Origin: Albimonas marina
GTDB lineage: Bacteria; Pseudomonadota; Alphaproteobacteria; Rhodobacterales; Rhodobacteraceae
Direction of reading: 5' to 3'
NCBI RefSeq assembly: GCF_029223255.1
Contig: NZ_JARHUC010000005.1
Location: forward strand, 124,001-188,000
DNA length: 64,000 bases
Shown here piece after piece: positions 1 through 8,589 of the stretch. The notes under the pieces were generated by a model that searched no databases, was not told where the DNA came from, and worked only from the letters and a program-made list of their open reading frames with translations. Numbering within the stretch: the first letter of the stretch is position 1; every line of letters starts with the position of its first letter. The position numbers and the translations under genes are program-made.

Positions 1-1319
1 AGGGGCGTGGTCAGCTCGTCCTGGACGCCGTTGAACCACTTGTCCTGGCTCTTGAACAGGAACTTCCACTCGCCGAAACGCAGGCCGTGGAAGGTGGTCT
101 CGGTGAAGAAGAAGAACTCCTTGCGGTTGCTCGGGCCCTGTCCGGTGATCATCGGCGTCTGGTCGTAGCCGTCGAGGTGCACCCGGTAGGACTTGCCGCC
201 GATCTCGGCGCCGTCGAGCAGATCCTCCTTCAGGCCGGGCTGGCCGAGCTGGGACATGATGGTGGGGATCCAGTCCTCCATCGTCATCAGCTCGCCGGTG
301 GTCTCGCCCGCCGGGACCACGCCGGGCCACTTGACCATCATCGGCACCTTGAAGCCGCCCTCGTAGCCGCCGACGCCCTTCTCGCCGCGGAACGGCTGGT
401 TGCCGCCGTCGGGCCAGGAGTTCGACGCCGCGCCGTTGTCGGTCGAGAACATCACCATCGTGTTGTCGGCGATGCCGAGCTCGTCGAGCAGCGCCAGCAG
501 CTCGCCCACGTCGTCGTCGAGCTCGACCATGCCGTCGGCGTAGACGTTTCCGGTGCCGGTGATGCCGTCGTAGTGGTCGTCGAGGTTGGTGCGGTAGTGC
601 ATCCGGGTGGTGTTGTGCCACACGAAGAACGGCTCGCCGGCCTGCGCCGCCTCGGTGATGAAGCGCTTGGACTCCTCCAGCACGTCCTGGTCGAGGTGGC
701 GCTGCACCTCGGCGCCGAAGCCGCCCAGCTCCTCGATCCGCTGTTCGCCGCCGTCGGGGGCGGCGAAGGAATGGATGATCCCGCGCTGGGCGAGCCCGGC
801 CTCGGCGAAGGCCTCGGCGGGGTAGTCGGCCTGCTCGGGATATTCGCCCGCGTTGAGGTGGTAGAGGATGCCGAAGAACTCGTCGAAGCCGTGGGCGGTG
901 GGCAGGTGCTCGTCCCGGTCGCCCAGGTGGTTCTTGCCGAACTGGCCGGTGCGGTAGCCCAGCGGCTTGAGGAACTCGGCCAGCGTCGGGTCCTCGGCCG
1001 AGAGGCCCTGCGGCGCGCCGGGCAGGCCGACGGTCGCGAGGCCCACCCGAAGCGGGTACTGGCCGGTGATGAAGGCGGCGCGGCCCGCGGTGCAGGAGGC
1101 CTGCGCGTAGTGGTCCATGAACAGCATCCCCTCTTCGGCGATGCGGTCGATGTTGGGCGTTTCGCAGCACATCATGCCGCGATGGTAGGCCGAGATGTTC
1201 CACATCCCGACGTCGTCGCCCCAGATGACGAGGATGTTGGGGCGCTGCGCGTCCTGGGCCGAGGCCCCGGCCGCGATCGCCGCGGCGGCGAATGCGCCGA
1301 GTGCGAATATCCTGAACAA
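1..1319 (-). CDS. Arylsulfatase, partial (C-terminus beyond left edge)
   Basis: A formylglycine-dependent sulfatase that would hydrolyse sulfate esters, probably in the periplasm. The visible 439 codons begin with a short hydrophobic leader ending near 'AGASA' (residues 17-21), then the N-terminal sulfatase strand 'RPNILVIWGDD' with the metal-binding Asp pair. The core motif CTAGR follows at residues 76-80, where Cys76 would be converted to formylglycine (C-x-A-x-R). Further in are 'GQFGKNHLG', 'FFVWHNTTRMH' and 'MFSTDNGA', which fit the alkaline-phosphatase-like sulfatase fold. The start is TTG at 1319: an in-frame TAA lies upstream, no ATG or GTG lies between, and GGGAGGGG sits just before it. 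The gene runs off the left end of the window. The family is certain; the substrate cannot be read. Confidence 0.93.
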   Translation of the reverse strand, partial: MFRIFALGAFAAAAIAAGASAQDAQRPNILVIWGDDVGMWNISAYHRGMMCCETPNIDRIAEEGMLFMDHYAQASCTAGRAAFITGQYPLRVGLATVGLPGAPQGLSAEDPTLAEFLKPLGYRTGQFGKNHLGDRDEHLPTAHGFDEFFGILYHLNAGEYPEQADYPAEAFAEAGLAQRGIIHSFAAPDGGEQRIEELGGFGAEVQRHLDQDVLEESKRFITEAAQAGEPFFVWHNTTRMHYRTNLDDHYDGITGTGNVYADGMVELDDDVGELLALLDELGIADNTMVMFSTDNGAASNSWPDGGNQPFRGEKGVGGYEGGFKVPMMVKWPGVVPAGETTGELMTMEDWIPTIMSQLGQPGLKEDLLDGAEIGGKSYRVHLDGYDQTPMITGQGPSNRKEFFFFTETTFHGLRFGEWKFLFKSQDKWFNGVQDELTTP

Positions 1320-1564
1320 TGTCCCCTCCCGTCGGGTTCGTGGCTGGTTGCGGAAACTTTACCATCGGCCCGCCGGCCTCTGGGTGAACTTGCCTTGAGG
1401 TTGAGGGGCGCGCCGGGCCGTCCGGCCGGGTCCGCCGCGGGGGCGCGGGGCGGACGGCGCCCCGGCGGACGAGCGCCCGGGTTCGCGGCGCGGCGGCGGG
1501 GGACGCGGGGGGATTTCCGTGCCAGACTGCGCCCGGCTTCGGTCGCGTGAGGAGGGCGTGGCGT

Positions 1565-2041
1565 ATGACGCAGGACGGAACGGCGCGCGGCGCCCGGCTG
1601 GGCTGGCTGGGCTTCGCGCTGGGGGCGGCGGCGCTCGTCCTCGGGATCGTGGTCTTCTGGGCGGGGCCCTTCGCGCCGCAGCCGAGCGCGGGCGTCGGGC
1701 TGGGGGAGCTCGCGGCCGAGATCGCGAAATCCGCGGCCCGCTCGGTCGCGGGACGGCCGCAGCCGGCGCCCGAGGCGCCGGTGCGCGACCTGGACGATTT
1801 TCTCGCGATCGGGGTGGGGCTGCTGGCGGGGCTGGCGATCGTCGCCGGCGTCGCGGCGCTGGCGCGGCGCGAGCCGAAGGCGGCGGCGCTGTCGGGCGTC
1901 GCGCTGGGCGGGCTGGCCGTGGGGTTCCAGCTTTTCACGTGGACGGTGATGCTGGTCGTGGGCGCGCTGGTGATCGCGACGCTCGTCTACGCGCTGCGCG
2001 ACGCCTTCGGCGACATCTTCGGCGGGCTGTTCGACGGCTGA
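1565..2041 (+). CDS. Small multi-pass membrane protein, unknown function
   Basis: I do not recognise this protein (158 residues from the chosen start). It has three or four hydrophobic stretches: residues about 12-32 ('LGFALGAAALVLGIVVFW'), about 78-100, and a long one near 110-150 that could be two helices. The segment between the first two is amphipathic and Pro/Ala-rich. ATG at 1565 is preferred over GTG at 1547 because AGGAGGG ends 8 bases before it. It stands alone, divergent from the sulfatase and convergent with mscL. Codon use matches the neighbours, so I consider it a real gene; no function can be inferred. Confidence 0.7.
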   Translation: MTQDGTARGARLGWLGFALGAAALVLGIVVFWAGPFAPQPSAGVGLGELAAEIAKSAARSVAGRPQPAPEAPVRDLDDFLAIGVGLLAGLAIVAGVAALARREPKAAALSGVALGGLAVGFQLFTWTVMLVVGALVIATLVYALRDAFGDIFGGLFDG

Positions 2042-2102
2042 ACCGGGGCGGCGGCGGCCTCCCCGCCCAGTAGGAGGGACGCCCTATCCTCCCTCAAGGG
2101 GA
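2042..2102. terminator. Candidate terminator hairpin between convergent genes
   Basis: Just after the small membrane protein the sequence holds GGAGG, about ten bases, then CCTCC, and CCTCAAGGGG. These are short stems without a T tract, so this is a weak terminator candidate for the convergent pair. Confidence 0.3.
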
Positions 2103-2177
2103 GACGTCTTGTCCGCCCCACCGGAGCGACGTCTGATCCGCCCCGCAGGGGCGACGTCTGATCCGCCCCGCAGGGGC
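2103..2177. repeat. Three 25-bp tandem repeats with internal palindrome
   Basis: Three head-to-tail 25-bp units start at 2103, 2128 and 2153. The second and third are identical; the first is degenerate. Each unit starts GACGTCT and contains the small palindrome CCCCGCAGGGG. A related CCCCGCCCGCAGGGCGG follows at about 2180. The array fills the gap between the convergent membrane-protein gene and mscL, so it may act as a REP-like or terminator element. Confidence 0.85.
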
Positions 2178-2227
2178 GAGCCCCGCCCGCAGGGCGGCCT
2201 GCGCGACGGCGCCGCGGCGCCCTGGCC

Positions 2228-2665
2228 TCAGGCCGAGCGCTCCTTGAGCAGGTCGCGGATCTCGGACAGCAGCTTCACGTCCGCGGGGGGCTCGGGCTCG
2301 CCCGGGGGGGTGGTGTCGGCGGTGGGGGGCTCGAGCTCCTTCTTCAGGCGGTTGATCGCCCGCACCACGAAGAACAGCACCCAGGCCACGATCAGGAAGC
2401 TGATGCAGGCGTTGATGAAGACGCCGTAGGTGATGACGGCGAGCCCGTCCTCCTTGGCCTGCGTGGCCGAGGCGACCTCCTGCCCCGAGAGGTTGAGGTA
2501 GAGGCCCGAGAAGTCGATGCCGCCCGTGAAGATCCCCAGGATCGGGTTCACGATGTCGTCGACGAAGCTCTTCACGATGGTGGTGAAGGCGGCGCCGATG
2601 ACGATGCCGACGCCCATGTCCACCACGTTGCCCTTGACGGCGAATTCCTTGAATTCCTTCAGCAT
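2228..2665 (-). CDS. mscL: Large-conductance mechanosensitive channel MscL
   Basis: Forms the pentameric inner-membrane channel that opens under hypo-osmotic stress. The 145-residue product starts 'MLKEFKEFAVKGNVVDMGVG', the amphipathic N-terminal helix and first half of TM1 typical of MscL. 'FTTIVKSFVDDIVNPILG' completes TM1, a periplasmic loop follows, then TM2 ('FINACISFLIVAWVLFFVV', about residues 83-101) and a charged C-terminal helix ending 'LLSEIRDLLKERSA'. The length is typical of the family. The start is set by AGGGGAG upstream of ATG at 2665. It is a single gene, convergent with the small membrane protein. Confidence 0.97.
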   Translation of the reverse strand: MLKEFKEFAVKGNVVDMGVGIVIGAAFTTIVKSFVDDIVNPILGIFTGGIDFSGLYLNLSGQEVASATQAKEDGLAVITYGVFINACISFLIVAWVLFFVVRAINRLKKELEPPTADTTPPGEPEPPADVKLLSEIRDLLKERSA

Positions 2666-2923
2666 CCCAACGCTCCCCTGCCAAACGCGCGTGAACGCGA
2701 GGCTACGCCGGGGCGGCGGCGTGGACAATTCGTTTATCTGCGCGGGATTGCGTTTGGCGAAGGCGGCCACAGGTGAAGGGAACGCGGCCTGCGCCGTGGA
2801 GACGCCCTCCCCCGGGCCCGCGCGCCTGCGCGGGGGCGCCGCGGAGGGCGCCTCGATCCTCCTTCGCCGGCCGCGCTCCGCGGTCGGGCTTCCTCTCGCC
2901 AGCCGACACGAAAGGCGCCCCCC

Positions 2924-3625
2924 ATGGCCGATCTCTCCGCCTTCCCGATCACCCGGAAATGGCCCGCGCAGGATCCCTCGCGGCTGCAGCTCTACTCCCT
3001 GCCCACGCCCAACGGCATCAAGGTGGGCGCGATGCTGGAGGAGACGGGCCTGCCCTATGAGGCGCACCTGGTCAGCTTCGGGACCGACGACCAGATGAGC
3101 CCGGAGTTCCTGTCCTTGAACCCCAACAACAAGATCCCCGCGATCCTGGACCCGGACGGGCCCGAGGGGCCGATGGGGCTGTGGGAGTCGGGGGCGATCC
3201 TGGTCTACCTGGCCGACAAGACCGGCAAGCTGATGCCCCAGGCGCCCGCCGCGCGCTACGAGACGCTGCAGTGGCTGATGTTCCAGATGGGGGGCGTGGG
3301 GCCGATGTTCGGCCAGTTCGGCCACTTCTTCAAGTTCGCCGCCGAGAAGGTGAGCGACCCCTACCCCGAGACCCGCTACGCCGACGAGAGCCGCCGCCTG
3401 CTGGGCGTGCTGGAGGGGCGCCTGGCGGGGCGCGACTTCATCATGGGCGCGGACTACACCATCGCCGACGTCGCGACCTGGCCCTGGGTGCGCACCCTGG
3501 GCGGGTTCTACGAGGCGGGCGAGCGGCTGGGCCTGGACGACTTCCCCAACGTGGGCGCCTGGCTCGACCGCTGCCTGGCGCGCCCCGCCTCCCAGACCGC
3601 GCTGAACGTGCCGGCGCGGGACTGA
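2924..3625 (+). CDS. Glutathione S-transferase, YfcG/nu-class-like
   Basis: A cytosolic thioredoxin-fold GST of 233 residues. The N-terminal domain carries TPNG (28-31), at the place where YfcG and YghU have the TPNG-type glutathione-binding loop, then NPNNKIPAI (66-74) with the cis-proline, and ESGAI (88-92), the gamma-glutamyl binding pair. From about residue 105 an all-helical GST domain follows, with 'YTIADVATWPWV' as the usual N-capping box. Nu-class members act as disulfide-bond oxidoreductases and organic-peroxide reductases; that role here is inferred from family. It stands alone, with long GC-rich spacers on both sides. ATG 2924 is the only start ahead of the conserved strand. Confidence 0.93.
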   Translation: MADLSAFPITRKWPAQDPSRLQLYSLPTPNGIKVGAMLEETGLPYEAHLVSFGTDDQMSPEFLSLNPNNKIPAILDPDGPEGPMGLWESGAILVYLADKTGKLMPQAPAARYETLQWLMFQMGGVGPMFGQFGHFFKFAAEKVSDPYPETRYADESRRLLGVLEGRLAGRDFIMGADYTIADVATWPWVRTLGGFYEAGERLGLDDFPNVGAWLDRCLARPASQTALNVPARD

Positions 3626-4031
3626 GGCCGCGACGAGGGCGGGGGGTCCGGGGCGCAGGTCGCGTCCCGGGCCCCCCGCCTGCCCTGCCGCGTCGCCCGC
3701 CGCCTGCGCCGCGCCGGATGATCCCCCGTCCCCCGCCGCCGCGACGGCTGGGGCGCGGGGGCGCCGGGCGACGCCTCCCCAAGCCCGCCCGCAGGGCGCC
3801 TCCGTCCCCGCGTTCCCGCCTCCGAGCGCGAGGCCTCCCCGGGCGCGGGCGGGCGCCGGACGAGGCGCCGCCGAGAAGCGAGGCGGGACGGGCTGCGGGA
3901 CGGCGGGACCAAGCCCGCCCGGAGCCGCCAGGCGATACGAGGTCATCGGCCTGCGCCGCGCGGTCGCCGTTGACGGCGGGCGTCGGGGCGTGGACGGTTG
4001 GGGCCCGTCCTCTCCCCCTGCCGGTGAGCCC
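3626..4031. other. GC-rich spacer without recognisable gene
   Basis: About 400 bases of C/G-rich, low-complexity DNA between the GST and the aminotransferase. Open frames exist on both strands but are rich in Arg, Pro and Gly with no domain. I see no clear promoter or terminator. Confidence 0.6.
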
Positions 4032-5390
4032 ATGCCCGACGCCGCCCCCTCCGCCGCCCGCCCGCCCTCGCGCCTGTTCTTCCAGAGCCGGGTGCGCCGG
4101 CCCCGCATGGCCAAGGCCGAAGGGGTCTACGTCTGGGACCAGGAGGGGAACCGCTATCTCGACGGATCCTCCGGGGCGATGGTGTCGAACATCGGCCATT
4201 CGGACCCCCGCGTGCTGGACGCGATGCGCCGGCAGATGGAGCAGGGGACCTTCGGCTACCGCATGCATTTCGAGACCGACGCCGCCGAGCGGCTGGCCGA
4301 CATGACCTGCGCGCTGGCGCCGGAGGGGTTCGAGAAGGTGTTCTTCGTCTCCGGCGGATCCGAGGCGGTGGAGGGGGCGATCAAGCTCGCCCGGCAATGG
4401 GCCTGGGTCACCGGCCAGCGGGAGCGCTGGAAGGTGATCTCCCGCGCGCCGTCCTACCACGGCTCGACGCTCGGGGCGCTGGCGTTGTCGGGCTACCGGC
4501 CGCTGACCGAGCCGTTCGAGGCGATGATGAAGCCCATGCCCAAGGTCCCCGCCCCGCGGGCCTGGCTGGACGGGCTGGCGCTGGACGATCCGGAGACGGG
4601 CGCGCATTACGCCCGGATGCTGGAGGAGAAGATCCTGGAGGAAGGGCCCGAGACGGTGCTCGCCTTCATCCAGGAGCCGGTCGGCGGCGCCTCGACCGGG
4701 GCGCTGGTGCCGCCGGCGGGCTACATGGAGGCGGTGCGCGAGATCTGCGACCGCCACGGGGTGCTGCTGATCCACGACGAGGTGATGTCGGGGGGCGGGC
4801 GCACCGGCAAGTTCTGGGGCGGCGACAACTGGGCCGCGGCGCCGGACCTGATCGCCGTCTCCAAGGGCTACGGCGCGGGCTACGCGCCGCTGGGCGCGGT
4901 GACCGCCCATGACCGCATCGTGCAGCCGGTGCTGGCGGGGGGCGGCTTCCCGCACGGGCATACCTATGCCGGCAATCCGCTGGCCTGCGCCGCGGGGGTG
5001 GCGGTGCTGGAGGTGATCGAGCAGGACGGGCTGCTCGACAACGCCGCGACCATCGGGGCGGCGCTGAAGGGGCGGCTCGAGGCGCTGGCCCAGCGCTTCC
5101 CCTTCATCGGCGACGTGCGCGGGATCGGGCTGCTGCTGGCCTTCGAGCTCGTCTCCGACCGCGAGACGCGCACGCCGCTGCCCAAGGACCTGAACGCCTT
5201 CGAGCGTCTGGTGGATCTGGCCTATGCCGAGGGTCTGATCATCTACTCGCGCCGCTCGCGCGGGACGGAGGGCGACCATTTCCTGGTCTGCCCGCCGATG
5301 ACGTCGACGCCCGACCATGTCGACGAGATCGTCGAGAAGCTGACCACGGCCCTGACCCGCTTCGCCGAGGAAGCCGGGCTCGGGGCCTGA
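4032..5390 (+). CDS. Class III PLP-dependent aminotransferase
   Basis: A fold-type I omega-aminotransferase, 452 residues from ATG 4032; a GTG at 3990 would add 14. Visible landmarks are the PLP-phosphate turn SGGSEAVE (107-114), HDE (248-250) whose Asp pairs with the pyridine nitrogen, and the Schiff-base lysine in AVSKGYGAGY (Lys278). Such enzymes move the amino group of a diamine, beta-amino acid or amine to a keto acid. The two genes behind it encode FAD amine/amino-acid oxidases, and the next starts only 9 bases after this stop, so an amine or amino-acid degradation pathway is likely. The specific substrate (for example a polyamine, taurine or beta-alanine) is not readable. Confidence 0.93.
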   Translation: MPDAAPSAARPPSRLFFQSRVRRPRMAKAEGVYVWDQEGNRYLDGSSGAMVSNIGHSDPRVLDAMRRQMEQGTFGYRMHFETDAAERLADMTCALAPEGFEKVFFVSGGSEAVEGAIKLARQWAWVTGQRERWKVISRAPSYHGSTLGALALSGYRPLTEPFEAMMKPMPKVPAPRAWLDGLALDDPETGAHYARMLEEKILEEGPETVLAFIQEPVGGASTGALVPPAGYMEAVREICDRHGVLLIHDEVMSGGGRTGKFWGGDNWAAAPDLIAVSKGYGAGYAPLGAVTAHDRIVQPVLAGGGFPHGHTYAGNPLACAAGVAVLEVIEQDGLLDNAATIGAALKGRLEALAQRFPFIGDVRGIGLLLAFELVSDRETRTPLPKDLNAFERLVDLAYAEGLIIYSRRSRGTEGDHFLVCPPMTSTPDHVDEIVEKLTTALTRFAEEAGLGA

Positions 5391-5399
5391 AAGGACGAC

Positions 5400-6515
5400 A
5401 TGACCGAGACCTCCGACATCCTGGTGATCGGCGCGGGCATCGCGGGCGTGGGCGCGGGCGCGATGGCCGCCGCCGCGGGCGCGCGCGTCTGCGTGCTCGA
5501 GGCCGAGGCGACGCCCGCCTATCACACAACCGGCCGCTCGGCCGCGATCTACATCCGCAACTACGGCGGGCCGGTGCTGCGGGCGGTGAACGACGCGGCG
5601 CACCCGGCCTTCATGGACCCCGAGGGCTTCTCGGGCGGCGCCATCGAGGGGGCGCTGCTGAGCCGCCGGGGCGTGCTGACCATCGCCACCGACGACGAGT
5701 TGGAGGGGCTGGAGGCCTCCTTCGCCGAGTCCAAGGGGCTGGAGCGGCTGACGGGGCCGGAGGCGGAGGCGCTGTTCCCCCTGCTGAAGAAGGGCCGGGT
5801 GGCGGCGGCGAGCCTGGAGCCCGACGCCTCGGACATCGACGTCGACCGCCTGTTCCAGGGGTTCGCGAGGATGCTGCGGCGCGCCGGGGGGCGGATCGTG
5901 ACCGGCGCCCGGGTCGGGAAGATCGAGCGGGTCGGGGACGTGTGGCGGGTGGAGACGCCGGCGGGCGTCTTCGAGGCGCCGGCGCTGGTGAACGCCGCGG
6001 GCGCCTGGGCGGACGAGGTGGCGGAGATGGCGGGGGCGAAGCGGCTGGGGATCGTGCCCAAGCGCCGCTCGGCCGCGATCCTGCCGCTGCCGGCGGGGGT
6101 CGATTCCTCGGCCTGGCCGCTGATCGATCCGGTGGCCTTCGACTGGTACGCCAAGCCCCAGTCGGGGTCGCTGATGGTCTCGCCCGCCGACGAGGATCCG
6201 GTGGCGCCGATGGACGCCTGGCCCGACGACATGGTGCTGGCCGAGGGGCTGGACCGCTTCGCCCAGGCGATGGATTACGAGGTGACGCGGGTCGAGCGCG
6301 CCTGGGCCGGCCTGCGCAGCTTCGCCCCGGACGAGACCCCGGTGGTGGGCTTCGCGCCGGAGACGGAGGGGTTCTTCTGGCTCGCCGGCCAGGGGGGGCA
6401 CGGGATCCAGACCTCGCCCGCGCTGTCCGCCCTGGCGGGCGCGCTGCTGACCGGAGGGGCCCCCGCGATGGACGCGGGCACGGTCGCCGCCCTCTCCCCC
6501 GCCCGCTTCGCCTGA
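5400..6515 (+). CDS. FAD-dependent amino-acid dehydrogenase (DauA/DAO family)
   Basis: A 371-residue flavoprotein of the D-amino-acid oxidase superfamily. The Rossmann motif GAGIAG is at residues 11-16, followed by a GD-type strand end 'VCVLEAEATP' and then HTTGRSAAIY, which closely matches the FAD-contacting segment of D-arginine dehydrogenase DauA. The C-terminal dinucleotide segment is 'GFFWLAGQGGHGIQTSPA'. It would deaminate an amino acid oxidatively, passing electrons to a quinone or other acceptor. It lies 9 bases after the aminotransferase on the same strand, so the two are almost surely co-transcribed. D-arginine or another basic or hydrophobic D-amino acid is a guess from family. Confidence 0.88.
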   Translation: MTETSDILVIGAGIAGVGAGAMAAAAGARVCVLEAEATPAYHTTGRSAAIYIRNYGGPVLRAVNDAAHPAFMDPEGFSGGAIEGALLSRRGVLTIATDDELEGLEASFAESKGLERLTGPEAEALFPLLKKGRVAAASLEPDASDIDVDRLFQGFARMLRRAGGRIVTGARVGKIERVGDVWRVETPAGVFEAPALVNAAGAWADEVAEMAGAKRLGIVPKRRSAAILPLPAGVDSSAWPLIDPVAFDWYAKPQSGSLMVSPADEDPVAPMDAWPDDMVLAEGLDRFAQAMDYEVTRVERAWAGLRSFAPDETPVVGFAPETEGFFWLAGQGGHGIQTSPALSALAGALLTGGAPAMDAGTVAALSPARFA

Positions 6516-6831
6516 GGCGGCCGCCGCCGGACCAGCGCAGGGGCCGGGCGGGCGCCGCTGCGGGTCCGGCCGGATCGGCGCCGGGGCGGCCCCCCTCCGG
6601 CATCGACTCGTCCGCCTCCGCCTCCGGGGGCTTCCGCCTCCGGCGCGGGGGCGGCGGACGCCGGCCCCGGGGGGAGAGGACCGGATCCGCCTCCGCCGGG
6701 CGGGCGCGACCGCCTCCCGCCCGGTCCTTCGTCTTCCGGGCGCCCGCCCTGCCCCGGCGCCCGGGCGCATCGTCCCGCCCGTCCGTTTCCGTCGACCTCT
6801 CACCCTCCCCTCCCGTCCCGAGACCCCTTCC
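6516..6831. other. GC-rich spacer within the oxidase gene group
   Basis: This 316-base spacer separates the two FAD oxidases. It holds short CTCCGC-type direct repeats near 6605-6635 and many small GC stems, but no coding frame with a domain and no T-rich terminator. Confidence 0.55.
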
Positions 6832-8124
6832 ATGATCCACGACGAACATCCCGCCATCGCCAACTCGCTGTGGACCGCCACGGCGCCGACCCCGCCCGAA
6901 CGGCCCGCGCTGGAGGGCGAGGTGGAGGCGGACGTGGTCGTCGTGGGGGGCGGGTTCTCGGGCCTCTCGGCGGCGCTGCATGCGGCGGAGGCGGGGCTCT
7001 CGGTCGTGGTGCTGGAGGCGATGACGCCGGGCTGGGGCGCCTCGGGGCGCAACGGCGGGCAGGTGAACCCCGGACTGAAGGAGGACCCCGAGGCGGTGGT
7101 CGCGCGCTTCGGCGAGGATATGGGCGGGCGCTTCGTGCGGCTGGCCGGCGACGACGCGGATTATCTCTTCGCGCTGGTCGAGCGGCTGGGGATCGACTGC
7201 GATCCGCAGCGCGGCGGCTTCGTGCAGACGGCGCTGAACGCCGCCGGGCTGGGGCCGCTGCGCGAGCGGGCGCGCCAGTGGCAGGCGCTGGACCGCCCCG
7301 TGCGCGCCATCGGGCGCGACGAGATCGCCGAGCTGCTGGGCTTCGACGCCTATGCCGGCGGCGTGGTGCATGAGACCGGGGGCACGGTGCAGCCGCTGAA
7401 GCTGGCGCTGGGGCTGGCGGCGGCGGCCGAGGCGGCGGGGGCGCGGATCTTCGCGCGCAGCCGGGCGACGGCGATCGAGCCCCAGGGCGAGCGCGTGGTG
7501 GTGCGCACCGCCGCGGGCTCGGCCACGGGCCGGCGGGCGCTGGTGTGCCTGAACGGCTACGGCGACGGGGTGCACGATCCGCTGCGCCGCTCGGTGGTGC
7601 CGGTGCGCTCGGTCCAGGTCGCGACCGAGGTGCTGCCGCGCAACCTGCGCGACACGCTGATGCCGAAGGGTCACCACGCCTCGGACACCCAGCGGCTGAC
7701 CACCTATTTCCGGCTGTCGCCGGAGGGGCGGTTCGTGATCGGGGGGCGGGGGCGCTTCGACGACGCGCGGGTGGGCGGGGACCAGGCGGCGCTGCGCGCC
7801 ATCGCCTGCCGGATGATCCCGGATCTCGCGGATTTCGCCTGGCCCTATGCGTGGGGCGGCTCGGTCGCGATGACGCTCGACCACTTCCCCCACCTGCACC
7901 TGCTGGCGCCGAACGTGCTGAGCTCGGGCGGGTTCAACGGCCGCGGCGTGGCGCTGACCACGGCCATGGGCCGGGTGCTGGCGGAATGGGCGGGCGGCAA
8001 GCCGGCCGAGGCGCTGGACGCCCCGGTCACGCCGCTGCGCCCGATCCCCTTCCACGGCCTGCGCGGCATCGGCATCTGGGCGACGATCCAGAAGTACAGG
8101 CTGATGGACCGGCTGGGGATCTGA
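6832..8124 (+). CDS. FAD-binding amine oxidase, PuuB/OrdL-like
   Basis: A 430-residue flavin oxidoreductase. The first 33 residues contain 'NSLWTATAP', as in PuuB (gamma-glutamylputrescine oxidase), followed by the FAD motif GGGFSG (39-44). 'GWGASGRNGGQVNPGL' (about 65-80) is the conserved segment of the OrdL/PuuB group, and the C-terminal 'GFNGRGVALTTAMG' contacts the flavin. It would oxidise a primary or secondary amine to an aldehyde, releasing amine and peroxide. With the aminotransferase and DauA-like enzyme upstream it suggests polyamine or amino-acid catabolism. No ribosome site stands out before ATG 6832. Confidence 0.88.
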   Translation: MIHDEHPAIANSLWTATAPTPPERPALEGEVEADVVVVGGGFSGLSAALHAAEAGLSVVVLEAMTPGWGASGRNGGQVNPGLKEDPEAVVARFGEDMGGRFVRLAGDDADYLFALVERLGIDCDPQRGGFVQTALNAAGLGPLRERARQWQALDRPVRAIGRDEIAELLGFDAYAGGVVHETGGTVQPLKLALGLAAAAEAAGARIFARSRATAIEPQGERVVVRTAAGSATGRRALVCLNGYGDGVHDPLRRSVVPVRSVQVATEVLPRNLRDTLMPKGHHASDTQRLTTYFRLSPEGRFVIGGRGRFDDARVGGDQAALRAIACRMIPDLADFAWPYAWGGSVAMTLDHFPHLHLLAPNVLSSGGFNGRGVALTTAMGRVLAEWAGGKPAEALDAPVTPLRPIPFHGLRGIGIWATIQKYRLMDRLGI

Positions 8125-8478
8125 GCCGCCGGCCGCGGAGGCGCCGCGTCGGCCGTCGCGCCCGTGGGCAGGCCCCGCCCGCGGCGCACGGCGGGCCATG
8201 GCGCCTGGGGCGAGGGGCTCCGGGCCCGGTCGGGGCGCCCGCGCCGGGGAGGGGCGGGGGCCTCCGCTTCCACGACGATGCCCCGCCGGGCGCCTTGCGC
8301 GGGACGCCCGCGCCCGGGACCCCGGGCGCCCTTGCCGCGCCCCGCCCGCCGATCCGCCCCCTGCCCGCCCGCGCCGACGCCGGCCCTGCGCCGCGGGCGG
8401 GCGGCCCCCGCGGGCGCGAGGCCCGACGCGGCGCCCGTCCGCCGCCATCGAAACCTTGCCTGCGGGGCCGTCCCGATT
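8125..8478. other. Long GC-rich spacer, nothing recognisable
   Basis: About 350 bases between the amine oxidase and the operator-like site of the acyl-CoA dehydrogenase operon. Only Arg/Pro/Gly-rich random frames are visible. Confidence 0.5.
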
Positions 8479-8492
8479 TAACCGGTTGGTTA
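8479..8492. promoter_or_regulatory. Operator-like palindrome TAACC-GGTT-GGTTA
   Basis: An AT-rich island in GC-rich DNA about 100 bases before the acyl-CoA dehydrogenase start. It has perfect 5-bp arms (TAACC/GGTTA) around GGTT, and AACCGGTT inside is itself a palindrome. The 9-mer TTGGTTAGT (8486-8494) recurs on the other strand at 44285-44293, in front of the second beta-oxidation operon. It is probably a TetR-type operator overlapping a promoter (inference). Confidence 0.5.
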
Positions 8493-8589
8493 GTCAGCAA
8501 CGCGCCGCGGGCGAATCTCCCGCGCGCGGCGCCCCCGATCCCCGGACGCAGAAGCCGCTGGGACGGGACAGCCCCTCGGGAGGAGGCTC

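Noticed and set aside
87-1550. Long plus-strand frame across the sulfatase region
   Set aside because: The minus strand encodes a clear sulfatase with the CTAGR motif; the plus-strand translation is Val/His/Gly-rich noise.
2103-2177. Tandem repeats considered as a CRISPR array
   Set aside because: Units are directly adjacent with no spacers and no cas genes nearby. The same applies to the 29-bp repeat at 43015-43090.
3441-7052. 1200-codon minus-strand frame opposite the aminotransferase and FAD oxidase genes
   Set aside because: Antisense shadow; no folded-protein segments, while plus-strand genes have intact catalytic motifs.
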